Origin: CAWGCA01 sp963820955
GTDB taxonomy: Bacteria; Pseudomonadota; Gammaproteobacteria; Chromatiales; Chromatiaceae
Length of the DNA stretch: 38,906 nucleotides
Reading direction: 5' to 3'
NCBI GenBank assembly: GCA_963820955.1
Contig: CAWGCA010000009.1
Coordinates: 1-38,906 of the forward strand
The position numbers and the translations under genes were made by a program. A model generated the notes under the pieces. It worked only from the letters and a program-made list of their open reading frames with translations, did no database searches and was not told the DNA's origin. How positions within the stretch are numbered: position 1 is the stretch's first letter; each line of letters opens with the position of its first letter. Positions 15,637 to 24,153 of the stretch are shown here, piece after piece.

Positions 15637-16707
15637 ATGAGCCTGAGGCTGGTCACGATAATAATTTGCATTCTGCAGTCGAGCGGTTGCAGCACGCTGA
15701 GATACTACGCCCAATCGATTGATGGACATCTGGAGTTGATGGCCAAGCGTCAGCCGGTCGAACAGCTGCTGCAGGACCAGGAAACCCCTGAATCCTTGCG
15801 GCAACAACTACTCCGGGTGGAGGCGATTCGAAATTTTGCGTCGAGTCAGCTGCTGCTGCCGGATAACGACAGCTATCGCAGTTTCGTGCGGATCGAACGC
15901 GAGGCGATGGTCTGGGTGGTGGTGGCGGCAGCGGAGTTTTCGATTCAGCCTCGGAGCTGGTGCTATCCCGTGATCGGCTGTGCCGGTTATCGTGGCTATT
16001 TTTCTAAGCAGAGGGCGGAAGACTTTGGGCAGGAACTGCGGGCGCTGGGCTTAGATGTAGCGATAGAGCCGGTGCCGGCCTACTCCACATTAGGGTGGTT
16101 CGATGATCCTGTGCCGAGCAGTGTGATCCATTGGCCGGAAACTAGGCTTGCCGGCCTGATTTTTCATGAGCTAGCTCACCAGCAGTTGTATCTGCCGGGG
16201 GACAGCGCCTTCAACGAGGCCTTCGCAACTTCGCTGGAGCGGGAAGGGGTGACCCGTTGGCTGCAGGCGGAATCGGCACCGGCAGCCATCAAGGCCTGGC
16301 GGATCGGACAGAAGCGCGAACAGTCGTTCGTTGACCTGTTACTGCGGACGCGCCAACGGCTTGAGGCACTCTACGCGCTGTCCATCGCGGATCAGCAGAA
16401 ACGGCAGCGCAAGGCGGCTGAATTTCGACGTCTGCAAGCGGAATATCAGGAGCTGAGAAAACAGTGGGACGGTTTTGATGGCTATGATGCCTGGTTTGAT
16501 CGGGATCCCAATAACGCACGGCTCGCCTCCGTTGCCACCTACGAGCAGTGGGTTCCGGCATTTCGGTTGCTGCTGGCGCAGGCCGGAGGGCGGATGGATG
16601 CCTTCTATCGGGCCTGTGAACGGTTGGCGCAACTGCCACCGGCAGAGCGCCACGGCGAAATGGAAACGCTAAGGGCAACGGCGCTCCATTCAGGATTGGA
16701 GGATTGA
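15637..16707 (+). CDS. Predicted zinc aminopeptidase of the COG4324/PF10023 family, possible lipoprotein
   Basis: This 356-residue protein has an N-terminal hydrophobic segment ending ILQSSGCSTL, which resembles a lipobox, although Ser instead of Leu at -3 makes lipidation uncertain. WCYPVIGCAGYRGYF and LGWFDDPVPSSVIHWPE are family signatures. LAGLIFHELAHQQLY contains the HExxH zinc motif, and NEAFATSLEREG supplies the third ligand Glu. The C-terminal half is long, helical and charged. The family is annotated as predicted aminopeptidases by fold; physiological substrates are unknown to me. It is convergent with the NDUFA9-like gene, with a seven-base gap. Confidence 0.87.
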   Translation: MSLRLVTIIICILQSSGCSTLRYYAQSIDGHLELMAKRQPVEQLLQDQETPESLRQQLLRVEAIRNFASSQLLLPDNDSYRSFVRIEREAMVWVVVAAAEFSIQPRSWCYPVIGCAGYRGYFSKQRAEDFGQELRALGLDVAIEPVPAYSTLGWFDDPVPSSVIHWPETRLAGLIFHELAHQQLYLPGDSAFNEAFATSLEREGVTRWLQAESAPAAIKAWRIGQKREQSFVDLLLRTRQRLEALYALSIADQQKRQRKAAEFRRLQAEYQELRKQWDGFDGYDAWFDRDPNNARLASVATYEQWVPAFRLLLAQAGGRMDAFYRACERLAQLPPAERHGEMETLRATALHSGLED

Positions 16708-16714
16708 TTGGGGG

Positions 16715-17668
16715 TTAGATGACCTGTCTCAGTCTCTGATAACGGGCCCGTTCCGCCTTCCCCGCCAGATAATAGGGCACCACCGCATCGATGGGGGTGG
16801 CGTCAATACCCAGTTCAGCGAGCCCGTCCTGGCCGCAGATGCTGTCTATCTGCAGGGAGAGATAATTGTCGTAACTGAAGGGCTTGCCCGGCAACAGCCC
16901 CAACAAGCGGGCCTGGACTCTGGACATCGTGTCGCTGAGCCCGAGCACAGGGCCCTTTCGGTCCAGCTGCCGGGCGGTGTACTGCACCAGTTGTTTCAGA
17001 CTGAAACTCTCGGGACCACAGAGTTCATAATGTTTTCCCCAGGTTGCCCTGCAGTCCAGTGCGCGGGCAAAGGCCTCCGCCACGTCACCGACATAGACCG
17101 GTGCGAAGCGCGCGTCAGGGCAGGCCAGAGGGAAGGGGCCGGGCAGTTGCTGCAACAGATTGGCAAAGCGGTTGAAGAAGCTGTCGTCATGCCCAAAGAT
17201 TACAGACGGGCGAAAACTGGTGACCTTGATCTGGGGCTGGCCCAGGGTAAGGGCCCGGTTTTCCGCCTCACCCTTGGTTTTGAGATAAAGGGAGGGGCCA
17301 TTGGCTTCGTTGGCATTGAGTGCGCTCATGTGCAGCAGGCGGTCGACTCCAGCCGCCCGGCAGCCATCCAGCAGACGGTCTCCCAGCTCCACGTGGATTC
17401 GGTGAAACCGGTTCCCAGTGCCGTTTTCGTTCAATATGCCCACCAGGTTGATGGCGGCGCCGCAGCCGTTTAGCGCGGGTTCCAGCTGTCCGGCGTCAAA
17501 TGGATCGGTTTTCATCAGTTCAACTAGCCCGCCTGTCTGAAGATCCCGGTAGCGCTGTGGATTGCGTGTGAGTACCCGGCATGAAGTACCGCCAGACGCC
17601 AGACGTGCCACCAGATGGCGGCCTACAAAACCAGTTCCGCCGAGGATGCATACGCTGGTGGGGTTCAC
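16715..17668 (-). CDS. NDUFA9-like NAD(P)-binding atypical SDR
   Basis: This 317-residue protein has GGTGFVGRHLVARL, an N-terminal Gly-rich Rossmann motif, LTRNPQRYRDL typical of NADP-preferring atypical SDRs, a middle YLKTKGEAEN in place of the classical Tyr-x3-Lys, and TSFRPSVIFGHDDSFFNRFA. It matches the bacterial 'complex I NDUFA9 subunit family' proteins, which resemble the mitochondrial accessory subunit but mostly act as quinone- or nucleotide-sugar-like reductases of unknown substrate. Start: GTG at 17668 with GGGAG eight bases upstream. It follows the putative aminopeptidase tail-to-tail. I place it in this family with good confidence but cannot name its reaction. Confidence 0.85.
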   Translation of the reverse strand: MNPTSVCILGGTGFVGRHLVARLASGGTSCRVLTRNPQRYRDLQTGGLVELMKTDPFDAGQLEPALNGCGAAINLVGILNENGTGNRFHRIHVELGDRLLDGCRAAGVDRLLHMSALNANEANGPSLYLKTKGEAENRALTLGQPQIKVTSFRPSVIFGHDDSFFNRFANLLQQLPGPFPLACPDARFAPVYVGDVAEAFARALDCRATWGKHYELCGPESFSLKQLVQYTARQLDRKGPVLGLSDTMSRVQARLLGLLPGKPFSYDNYLSLQIDSICGQDGLAELGIDATPIDAVVPYYLAGKAERARYQRLRQVI

Positions 17669-17813
17669 TTGTTGCTCCCGTTTTTTATTTCAGTCGGTAG
17701 TGGCTCGGTATGCATGATCTTTCCTGTGGACGCTCTATCTTCGATCGCAGAATCGATATCGCCAGCGGTCTGCACTGGCCAAAAAATAGCGATGGACTAA
17801 GCCGGTAAAAGCA

Positions 17814-18461
17814 CTACTCTATTCGTCTGTAAAGCAGCAGGTTTCCCCTTTCGTCCTGCAGGGCCAGTTTGCCTTGATGTTCCGCATATTGATACTGACG
17901 GGTCGTCCCGCTTTTGGGGTCCTGCATGGAAAGTCTGTCGTTGCCCGACAGTAGGAGACGGCCTTCCCGGTATTCGTCTCGATTTAGATAGATGCGGAAA
18001 TGGCCGTTGTGAATAACCAGTACTTCTCCTGATCTGCCCTGCCAGCTGCCGTCCAATTCCCCTGAACCGGGTGGGTTTTGGGTATAAGGGGAGAAGGTGC
18101 CACTGCCCGGAGATGGCAGCATTTGAAGGCCGTATTCCTGGGCGCCAGGCATGATTCCCTGTTGCCAGGGCATGTTTGGCTGAGACCAGGGTGAGCCTCC
18201 CGATGTCCACGGCATACCGCCCATGGACCATGGAATACCACCTTGGGACCAGGGTATGTTGCCCGGAGACCATTGGCTGCCGGCTGGCGAATGATTGCTG
18301 TCGTTGTTCCCCATGCGCTTCTGATAGGCGGATGAAAAGGCGTCCATCATGTCGAACATCGAGCTCGCCATGGTGCCGTAACGGTTCGGATAGTTCAGGT
18401 CCGCTGCCTGGGAAACGAGTGGCAACAGGATACCTAAAAATAACATTAAGGATTTCAACAT
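17814..18461 (-). CDS. Unrecognised secreted protein with six W-x5-P heptads and a C-terminal beta domain
   Basis: This 215-residue protein is not one I recognise. Residues 1-19 form a signal peptide (MLKSLMLFLGILLPLVSQA). Residues 20-60 are Met/Ser/Tyr-rich. Residues 64-105 are six consecutive heptads beginning Trp64, 71, 78, 85, 92 and 99 with Pro at position seven (for example WSQGGIP, WSMGGMP). A Pro/Gly/Ser linker follows. Residues about 134-215 (LDGSWQGRSGEVLVIHNGHF ... LALQDERGNLLLYRRIE) show alternating beta-strand pattern, like a small barrel. It is probably periplasmic or outside the cell. It stands alone, divergent from rsd. A weak ribosome binding site precedes ATG 18461. Binding or adhesion roles are possible but unproven. 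Confidence 0.8.
   Translation of the reverse strand: MLKSLMLFLGILLPLVSQAADLNYPNRYGTMASSMFDMMDAFSSAYQKRMGNNDSNHSPAGSQWSPGNIPWSQGGIPWSMGGMPWTSGGSPWSQPNMPWQQGIMPGAQEYGLQMLPSPGSGTFSPYTQNPPGSGELDGSWQGRSGEVLVIHNGHFRIYLNRDEYREGRLLLSGNDRLSMQDPKSGTTRQYQYAEHQGKLALQDERGNLLLYRRIE
18147..18272 (-). repeat. Six in-frame 21-bp repeats encoding Trp-x5-Pro heptads
   Basis: The 126-bp segment codes for six heptads of pattern Trp-Ser/Thr/Gln-x-Gly-Gly/Asn-x-Pro. The units diverge at DNA level more than at the Trp and Pro codons, which implies selection for the protein pattern rather than recent slippage. Aromatic/proline periodicity of this type may make an extended or stacked rod. Confidence 0.85.
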
Positions 18462-18598
18462 CGAGGCTTCGGCCGTCCGCTGCGAAGACTGGTAATCGGA
18501 TTAGTTTAAGCCTTACAACCAGGGTTGCAAAGATGGTTAACGCTTGCCTCCCGGTCCTGATGGTGGTTAGCTATGACAAAGACGCTTATCACTGTGCT

Positions 18599-18626
18599 TT
18601 GACAATCAAGCCAGCATCGTTAGGAT
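18599..18626 (+). promoter_or_regulatory. Candidate sigma-70 promoter for rsd
   Basis: A perfect -35, TTGACA (18599-18604), is followed after 16 bases by TAGGAT (18621-18626). The predicted transcription start near 18633 places the rsd ATG at 18688 about 55 bases downstream and excludes an earlier ATG at 18625 as start. Confidence 0.6.
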
Positions 18627-18687
18627 GGATTTTTTGCCTGGTGATATGCGGCTGACGCAGAGAAATATCAAGAGTTTGGGATTGGCT

Positions 18688-19131
18688 ATGACGCAAAGTA
18701 AGGAGGGGCCGGAGCGGCGGGTCCGCACCCGGGAGATGGTGGACAAGTGGTTGCAGGAAAGGCAGGAGATGCTCGTGCTTTACTGCCAGCTGGCAGGTCT
18801 GGAGCCTTATACCCCTGACATGTCGGTCAAGCAGTTGTTGCGCAGCTTTTGTCAACTGCTGGTCGACTATATCGCTTTTGGCCATTTCGAGATCTTCGAG
18901 CGCATCAGTCGCGGGGAGGAGCGCCGCTCACAGGTGCTGGAGATCGCCGAGGAGGTGTATCCGAAGATTGCCGAAGTTGCCGATCTGGTGGTTGCCTTCA
19001 ACGATAAGTACGAAGCTGAGCAGGATGAGCAGACGCTGGGTCAGTTAGATCAGGATCTGTCCAGGTTGGGTGCAGAACTGGCCAGCCGAATCGAGATGGA
19101 AGACAAGCTGGTCTCTGCCCTAATGCGCTGA
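18688..19131 (+). CDS. rsd: Rsd/AlgQ-family anti-sigma-70 regulator
   Basis: This 147-residue helical protein has MVDKWLQERQEMLVLYCQLA, SVKQLLRSFCQLLVDYIAFG and HFEIFERISRGEERR, the conserved core of Rsd (E. coli) and AlgQ (Pseudomonas). Rsd binds region 4 of RpoD and holds it from core polymerase, favouring alternative sigma factors in stationary phase. ATG 18688 gives a family-like N-terminus; ATG 18646 is a possible longer start, but it would leave almost no leader from the predicted promoter. Its target rpoD is also in this window. No co-transcribed partner is evident. Confidence 0.92.
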   Translation: MTQSKEGPERRVRTREMVDKWLQERQEMLVLYCQLAGLEPYTPDMSVKQLLRSFCQLLVDYIAFGHFEIFERISRGEERRSQVLEIAEEVYPKIAEVADLVVAFNDKYEAEQDEQTLGQLDQDLSRLGAELASRIEMEDKLVSALMR

Positions 19132-19254
19132 GCATCCCCGATCTCGCTTTATCGGAAGCCTGATCCAGTTGGTCCGACTCGCTGTTTGTCACGGTGTAAA
19201 GATCCGTTAGATGCACAATCTCCCTACCGTAGAGGCAGTTTTTTTCCACCCCGC

Positions 19255-21237
19255 TTACAGGGTTGGATTCTCCTCGCCAAGCCCCTCGGCCACGGAGGTG
19301 TTTTGCGGTTGGACCGGCGGCATTCGCTGGTCCAGGCCGATTACTTTGTTGCCCAATCGCTGGTCGTAGATAACGGCATAGGTCAGCACCCGCTGGGTAT
19401 AACGACGGGTCTCTTTAAAGGGGATGGTTTCCACCCAGATGTCAGCGGGGAGGGTCCTCTCAGGCAGCCACTGTGAGACCCGATGGGGTCCGGCATTGTA
19501 GGCGGCGGTGGCCAGTACCGGATGATCGTTCAATCGTCCAAGCACATGTCGGAGGTAGGCGGTTCCCAGCCGGATATTGGTTTCCGGGCGCAGCAGGTCA
19601 TTCAGGGCAGGACGGCGCTGATTGATCTGACGGGCGGTGTAGCGAGCAGTGTAGGGCATCAGTTGCATCAGTCCCAGCGCTCCGGCCGATGACCGGGCAT
19701 CGCTGGCGAAGGCGCTTTCCTGTCTCACCACGGCATATACCCAGGCGTTATTCAACTGCTGTCTGGCCGCTTCTCGGTCGATCTTCTGTTGGTGTTCAAC
19801 CGGGAAACGCAGCTCCAGGTCATCCCAGTAGTGGGTGCGGGCCAGCGTGAAGATGGCCTGCTCGTGCCAGCCCCAGTTCTGCGCCAATTTCGCTGCCGTC
19901 TGCAACTCGGCCCTGTCGAGGTCGGCGACAGCCATCCGCCACTCCCGCCGCGCATCGCTAAAACGCCCTAAAGCGAAGAGTTCTCCCGCCCGACGCAGAC
20001 CCATCCGAGAGGAGAGCGTGGTCAGCCGGTCCGACGGGATGGTAAGTGGGGTGTGATTGAGTCGGTACTCTCGACCAATCCGATCCGCGGCTAGAAATCC
20101 GTAGTAACTCCGCTCTTTCGACAGGGCCTGATAGAGGGTGCGGGCCTGCTTCTTGTCTCCCAAGGCCTCCAGGGATCGCGCCTGCCAGTAGCGCCAGCGC
20201 TCTTCACTGGCCAGATCTTGCGGTAGCGCCTGGATCCATGACAGGGCGCTTTCCCATGCCTGCCGAGACAGAGCGGCCCGGATACGGGTCTCCAGCAGCC
20301 GACTGTCTTCTGATCGTGGTGTCAGTCGGTCGAGCCGTTGCATCGCCTGGGGATGGTCACTGCGGATGACCGCCAGGGCCAGGATGCGATCCGCCTGGTA
20401 GCGCTGCTCGGTGTTGAACGAATAACGCTCGGAAAGCACGTCCCAGCCTGAAAGAGCAGCGTCCGTATCCGACCGGGCCAGGCGCTTCAGGCCATGCAGC
20501 AGGATTTTTTCCCGGTAGCGGTGTGGCTGTTCGAAGGGGGATAGATCCAGGATCTTTTGTGGTTGTTTGTGAATGGCAAGCCAGGTCTCCAGCCACCCCT
20601 GCTCGGAACTCGGGAGGAAACGACCGAGGTATTTCGCAAGCCGCGTACGATTCGCAGCCATCGCCAGGTCGATGCGTTGCCAGACCAGGTTGGTGGTGAG
20701 TTTACCGGCCTGACGCCAGGCGTCGAACACCGGATCACAGGCATCCGGGCGGGAGTGGCCGCTGAGCCAGACGGGTTCAACCCCCGGCCATGCCCCTTCC
20801 GGCCGCCCAGTCTCGATCAGGGCACGCAGATAGAAGCACTGCCTGGTGGCGTTGTCGGTGGGTTGATAGAAACTGAGGTAATCCTGCCAATCTCCGCGCT
20901 TTGCCAGTTCGTTCAGCCAGATCAGTCGCAGCCGGTTGGCCAGAGGGGTGTCCCCATAGCGGCTGAGGAAGCGATTCACCGGGTCACTGGGAAGGGAGGC
21001 AACCTTGCCGCTCAGTTCCTGAAACTCCAGATAAGGATAGAGCGGATAGTCCTTCAGTTGGTTTTTAAGTTGCCGGTACCTGGCACCATCATTTTGCTCA
21101 AGGGCCTCCTCTGCGGCCAGGAATCCCGCCCTCTGTCTAGCCAGATCGGTTTCATCTGCTGGAGCCGAGGTGATCACCGCAAGCATTGTCAATATTCCCA
21201 GAACTAGAAAGGGAAACCGTTGGCTGTGGACTTCCAT
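19255..21237 (-). CDS. slt: Soluble lytic murein transglycosylase Slt
   Basis: This 660-residue periplasmic enzyme cleaves peptidoglycan to 1,6-anhydromuropeptides. A signal peptide (residues 1-28, about SQRFPFLVLGILTMLAVITS) precedes a long alpha-superhelical U-domain (about 30-480). The C-terminal lysozyme-like domain has the catalytic Glu507 in VRQESAFAS, SSAGALGLMQLMPYTA, LGTAYL and ATAAYNAGPHRV. Length is close to E. coli Slt70 (645). AAGGAGA precedes ATG 21237. No trpR-like neighbour is present, unlike E. coli. The final ~30 residues past the catalytic domain are not recognised. Confidence 0.96.
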   Translation of the reverse strand: MEVHSQRFPFLVLGILTMLAVITSAPADETDLARQRAGFLAAEEALEQNDGARYRQLKNQLKDYPLYPYLEFQELSGKVASLPSDPVNRFLSRYGDTPLANRLRLIWLNELAKRGDWQDYLSFYQPTDNATRQCFYLRALIETGRPEGAWPGVEPVWLSGHSRPDACDPVFDAWRQAGKLTTNLVWQRIDLAMAANRTRLAKYLGRFLPSSEQGWLETWLAIHKQPQKILDLSPFEQPHRYREKILLHGLKRLARSDTDAALSGWDVLSERYSFNTEQRYQADRILALAVIRSDHPQAMQRLDRLTPRSEDSRLLETRIRAALSRQAWESALSWIQALPQDLASEERWRYWQARSLEALGDKKQARTLYQALSKERSYYGFLAADRIGREYRLNHTPLTIPSDRLTTLSSRMGLRRAGELFALGRFSDARREWRMAVADLDRAELQTAAKLAQNWGWHEQAIFTLARTHYWDDLELRFPVEHQQKIDREAARQQLNNAWVYAVVRQESAFASDARSSAGALGLMQLMPYTARYTARQINQRRPALNDLLRPETNIRLGTAYLRHVLGRLNDHPVLATAAYNAGPHRVSQWLPERTLPADIWVETIPFKETRRYTQRVLTYAVIYDQRLGNKVIGLDQRMPPVQPQNTSVAEGLGEENPTL

Positions 21238-21449
21238 GAATCTCCTTGATCGAGCGCGTCACAATAGGCAGGATTTATAATCGCAAAGCTTAGAGTTTGT
21301 GGTATGAGTAGGCAAGCGGGTTATAACAAATTAGAATTGGATAATATACCGGGTTTGTTTTGGCGCCGGCTGAGATATTCTCAGATGGTATCCTGAAACA
21401 GCAGATGATTTTGACAGTGCCGGTGCCCTTGTGCCGGTGGAGGTAATGA

Positions 21450-21893
21450 ATGAGCGACAACGGTGGACAGTTGAATATGGAGTTGAGCAGCGGCATTGCC
21501 GCGTTCGAGGGGAAGCATTTTGCTACGGCCAGCCAGATGCTCTCCCCGTTGGCCGATAAGGGGAATACGGAGGCCCAGTATCGGATGGCAATCATGGCCC
21601 AGAACGGGCTCGGCATGACGGTCAACGAACTGTTGGCATACAAGTACATGAAGGCGGCCGCCGAGGCGGGGCTGGCGCTGGCACAGCATGGGTTGGGTTT
21701 TATGTACCTGGAGGGCGAGTGTGTGGACAAAAACGCCGATAAGGCGGTGCACTGGTTCAAACAGGCGGCTGAGCAGGGCCTGGCCGGTTCACAGACCACC
21801 CTGGCGATGATGTATGAAGAGGGACAGGGGGTGGAAAAGGATCTAGAAGAGGCTCGGCGCTGGTATCGGCGGGCTGGTTTTGATGAAGCTTGA
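21450..21893 (+). CDS. Sel1-repeat (TPR-like) protein
   Basis: This 147-residue protein is built of about three Sel1-like repeats: AQYRMAIMAQNGLGMTVNEL, then AAEAGLALAQHGLGFMYLEG, then AAEQGLAGSQTTLAMMYEEG, ending EARRWYRRAGFDEA. No signal peptide is seen, so it is probably cytoplasmic. GGAGG sits at good distance before ATG 21450. Sel1 repeats form protein-protein interaction solenoids; the partner is unknown. The upstream gap 21238-21449 holds a small hairpin (CTGAGA/TCTCAG at 21370-21384) and a 9-bp direct repeat, GTGCCGGTG, just before the ribosome binding site. Confidence 0.9.
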   Translation: MSDNGGQLNMELSSGIAAFEGKHFATASQMLSPLADKGNTEAQYRMAIMAQNGLGMTVNELLAYKYMKAAAEAGLALAQHGLGFMYLEGECVDKNADKAVHWFKQAAEQGLAGSQTTLAMMYEEGQGVEKDLEEARRWYRRAGFDEA

Positions 21894-21894
21894 G

Positions 21895-21917
21895 GGGGGA
21901 GGGTAAAACACTCCCCC
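21895..21917. terminator. Hairpin between convergent sel1 and ppk2 genes
   Basis: GGGGGAG (21895-21901) and CTCCCCC (21911-21917) form a perfect seven-pair GC-rich stem with a nine-base loop, within the 39-base gap between two converging genes. There is no T run on either side, so it would be an atypical terminator or a 3'-end stabiliser for both mRNAs. Confidence 0.45.
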
Positions 21918-21932
21918 GCTGTTGTCAGGTCA

Positions 21933-22838
21933 TCAGACGTGGTGTTGTGTTCGGAAGGGGTGCGCCAGGGTTGCCTCTGTCTTTTCCTCCGAGGTGTAAT
22001 AATCCTCCACGAAGGTCTGTTCGTGTATCGGCGGCCGGATGTAGCCGGTATTCTGCTGCCGAGGCGGTAGTTCGATGTGTTCCGGTGACACATCTTCGTA
22101 GGGGATCATACTCAGCAGGTGCCGGATGCAGTTGAGCCGGGCGTGTTTCTTGATATCGGCATCAACCACATACCAGGGTGCCTGCTTGATGTCGGTGTAG
22201 GAGAACATCGCATCCTTGGCCTTCGAGTATTCCAGCCAGCGTTTGCGTGATTCCAGATCCATGGGACTCAGTTTCCAGCGCTTCAATGGATCGGTGAGAC
22301 GGCTCTTGAAACGGCGGTCCTGCTCTTCGTCACTCACCGAAAACCAGTATTTAATCAGGATGATTCCGGAGCGAATCAGCATTCGCTCGAACTCCGGACA
22401 GGTGCGAAGAAACTCCTCATATTCGTCTTCGGTACAGAATTCCATTACCCGTTCTACGCCGGCGCGGTTGTACCAGCTGCGATCGAACAGCGCCATTTCT
22501 CCCGCCCCGGGCAGGTGAGGGACATAGCGCTGGAAATACCACTGGGTCTTTTCCCGCTCGGTGGGGGTGCCGAGGGCTACCACCGGGCAGACCCGTGGAC
22601 TGAGGAACTGAGTGATGCGTTTGATGACGCCGCCCTTGCCGGCGGCATCTCGGCCCTCGAAGATTACCACCACCCGCAGCCCCTTGTACTTGATCCACTC
22701 CTGTAGTTTGACCAGCTCGATCTGCAGTCGCATCAGCTCTTTTTCGTACAGGTTATTCGGGATTTTGTAGCGTTTGGCCTTTTTCGAATTTGCGGTCTCT
22801 GTCTCCGAGACTGAGGCCTTTTTTTCTGGTTTACCCAT
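21933..22838 (-). CDS. ppk2: Polyphosphate kinase 2 (PPK2) family protein
   Basis: This 301-residue, single-domain PPK2 has Walker A FEGRDAAGKGG (62-70), a lid module including RYVPHLPGAGEM, Walker B LFDRSWYNRAGVE (119-125 core), and YWFSVSDEEQDRRF. The family uses polyphosphate to phosphorylate nucleotides or the reverse; this length and architecture match the class I type, which mostly acts on nucleoside diphosphates. Substrate preference cannot be assigned confidently by eye. AGAGG lies seven bases before ATG 22838, favouring it over a TTG at 22844. It is convergent with the Sel1 gene and 108 bases downstream of the DAHP synthase gene on the same strand. Confidence 0.93.
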   Translation of the reverse strand: MGKPEKKASVSETETANSKKAKRYKIPNNLYEKELMRLQIELVKLQEWIKYKGLRVVVIFEGRDAAGKGGVIKRITQFLSPRVCPVVALGTPTEREKTQWYFQRYVPHLPGAGEMALFDRSWYNRAGVERVMEFCTEDEYEEFLRTCPEFERMLIRSGIILIKYWFSVSDEEQDRRFKSRLTDPLKRWKLSPMDLESRKRWLEYSKAKDAMFSYTDIKQAPWYVVDADIKKHARLNCIRHLLSMIPYEDVSPEHIELPPRQQNTGYIRPPIHEQTFVEDYYTSEEKTEATLAHPFRTQHHV

Positions 22839-22945
22839 TTTCAAACCTCTTCAAAGTAAAGTGTTTCTGTTCAATCGTTATGCGCTCGGTTGGTGATCGA
22901 CTCCTCGTCGAGTCGAATGCGAAAACCGCTTTTTTCAGCAATCGG

Positions 22946-24001
22946 TCAATCACCTCGTCTCTGCCGGACGGCGTCTGCCAGCAGGTACAACAGCGGTTCG
23001 GTATCTTCCCAGCCGATACAAGGGTCGGTGATGCTTTGCCCATAGACCATCTCCCCCTCAGGGCGCCAATCCTGACGGCCCGCGACCAGGAAGCTCTCGA
23101 TCATTGTACCCATGATTCGGCGGTCTCCGCGGGCCACCTGGCCGGCAATGTCGCGGCCGATATCTATCTGCTTCTGCGGCCGCTTGCGGCTGTTGGCATG
23201 GCTGAAGTCAATCATTACCTGTGGCTTGAAGCCTGCGGTCTCCATCTCCTCGGCAGCAATATTGATGCTCTCGGTGTCGTAGTTGGGCCGGATACCGCCG
23301 CGAAGAATAACATGGCAATCTTCGTTGCCGCTGGTGGCGAAGATAGCAGAGAATCCGTCCTTGGTCACCGAAAGGAAGTGATGGGGTTGGGAGGCGGAGC
23401 GGATGGCGTCGAGTGCGATCTTGAGCGTGCCATTGGTGCCGTTCTTGAAGCCCACAGGGCAGGACAGGCCGGAGGCGAGTTCCCGATGGCCTTGACTTTC
23501 GGTGGTGCGGGCACCGATCGCCCCCCAGCTGATCAGGTCCGCTATGTACTGTGGGCTGATCAAGTCGAGAAACTCGGTGCCTGCCGGCAGTCCCATGTTG
23601 TTGACGTCCAGCAGCAGCTGGCGCGCCAGCTGCAGTCCTTCGTTGATGTGGAAGGTACCGTCCAGGCCGGGGTCGTTGATCAGCCCTTTCCAGCCCACCG
23701 TAGTGCGGGGTTTCTCGAAATAGACCCGCATCACGATCATCAGATCGTCCTGCAGTTCCTGGCGTAGCCGGTTCAGCTTTTCAGCATAATCCCTGGCCGC
23801 GACGGGGTCGTGTACGGAGCAGGGGCCGATGACGATGACCAGTCGGTCATCCTCTTCATGCACAATGCGGTGGATCGCCTGACGGGCCTGAGAGACGGTC
23901 TCCGCTGCCTCATCCGTCATGGCGAACTCACTCAGCAGCTGAGCAGGGGAAACCAGTTCCCGGATACCGCGTATTCGAAGGTCGTCTGTTTTTGGGCGCA
24001 T
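22946..24001 (-). CDS. aroG: 3-deoxy-7-phosphoheptulonate (DAHP) synthase, class I
   Basis: This 351-residue aldolase-like TIM barrel joins PEP and erythrose-4-phosphate in the first step of the shikimate pathway. ATG 24001 begins MRPKTDDLRIRGIRELVSPA, the standard start of AroF/G/H proteins; an extension to 24097 lacks homology. Motifs: VIGPCSVHDP, RVYFEKPRTTVGWKGLINDP, PAGTEFLDLISPQYIADLIS, VGFKNGTNGT, RGG and MIDFSHANSRK. It is of the AroFGH type, which is usually feedback-regulated by an aromatic amino acid; which one cannot be told here, so the symbol is provisional. It is upstream of ppk2, without obvious functional link. Confidence 0.96.
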   Translation of the reverse strand: MRPKTDDLRIRGIRELVSPAQLLSEFAMTDEAAETVSQARQAIHRIVHEEDDRLVIVIGPCSVHDPVAARDYAEKLNRLRQELQDDLMIVMRVYFEKPRTTVGWKGLINDPGLDGTFHINEGLQLARQLLLDVNNMGLPAGTEFLDLISPQYIADLISWGAIGARTTESQGHRELASGLSCPVGFKNGTNGTLKIALDAIRSASQPHHFLSVTKDGFSAIFATSGNEDCHVILRGGIRPNYDTESINIAAEEMETAGFKPQVMIDFSHANSRKRPQKQIDIGRDIAGQVARGDRRIMGTMIESFLVAGRQDWRPEGEMVYGQSITDPCIGWEDTEPLLYLLADAVRQRRGD

Positions 24002-24153
24002 AATCGGAATCTTGTCCGGATCGAAGACCCAGAAGTATAGAGTGAAAAGCCTAAAATAGGGTAGGGTGAGCGGATAGGAATGACAAACAATACCCAAACT
24101 GGCGTTTCTAACCCCTTGATCCTTGTAGACAGAGCGAAATTCGACGACAAAAA

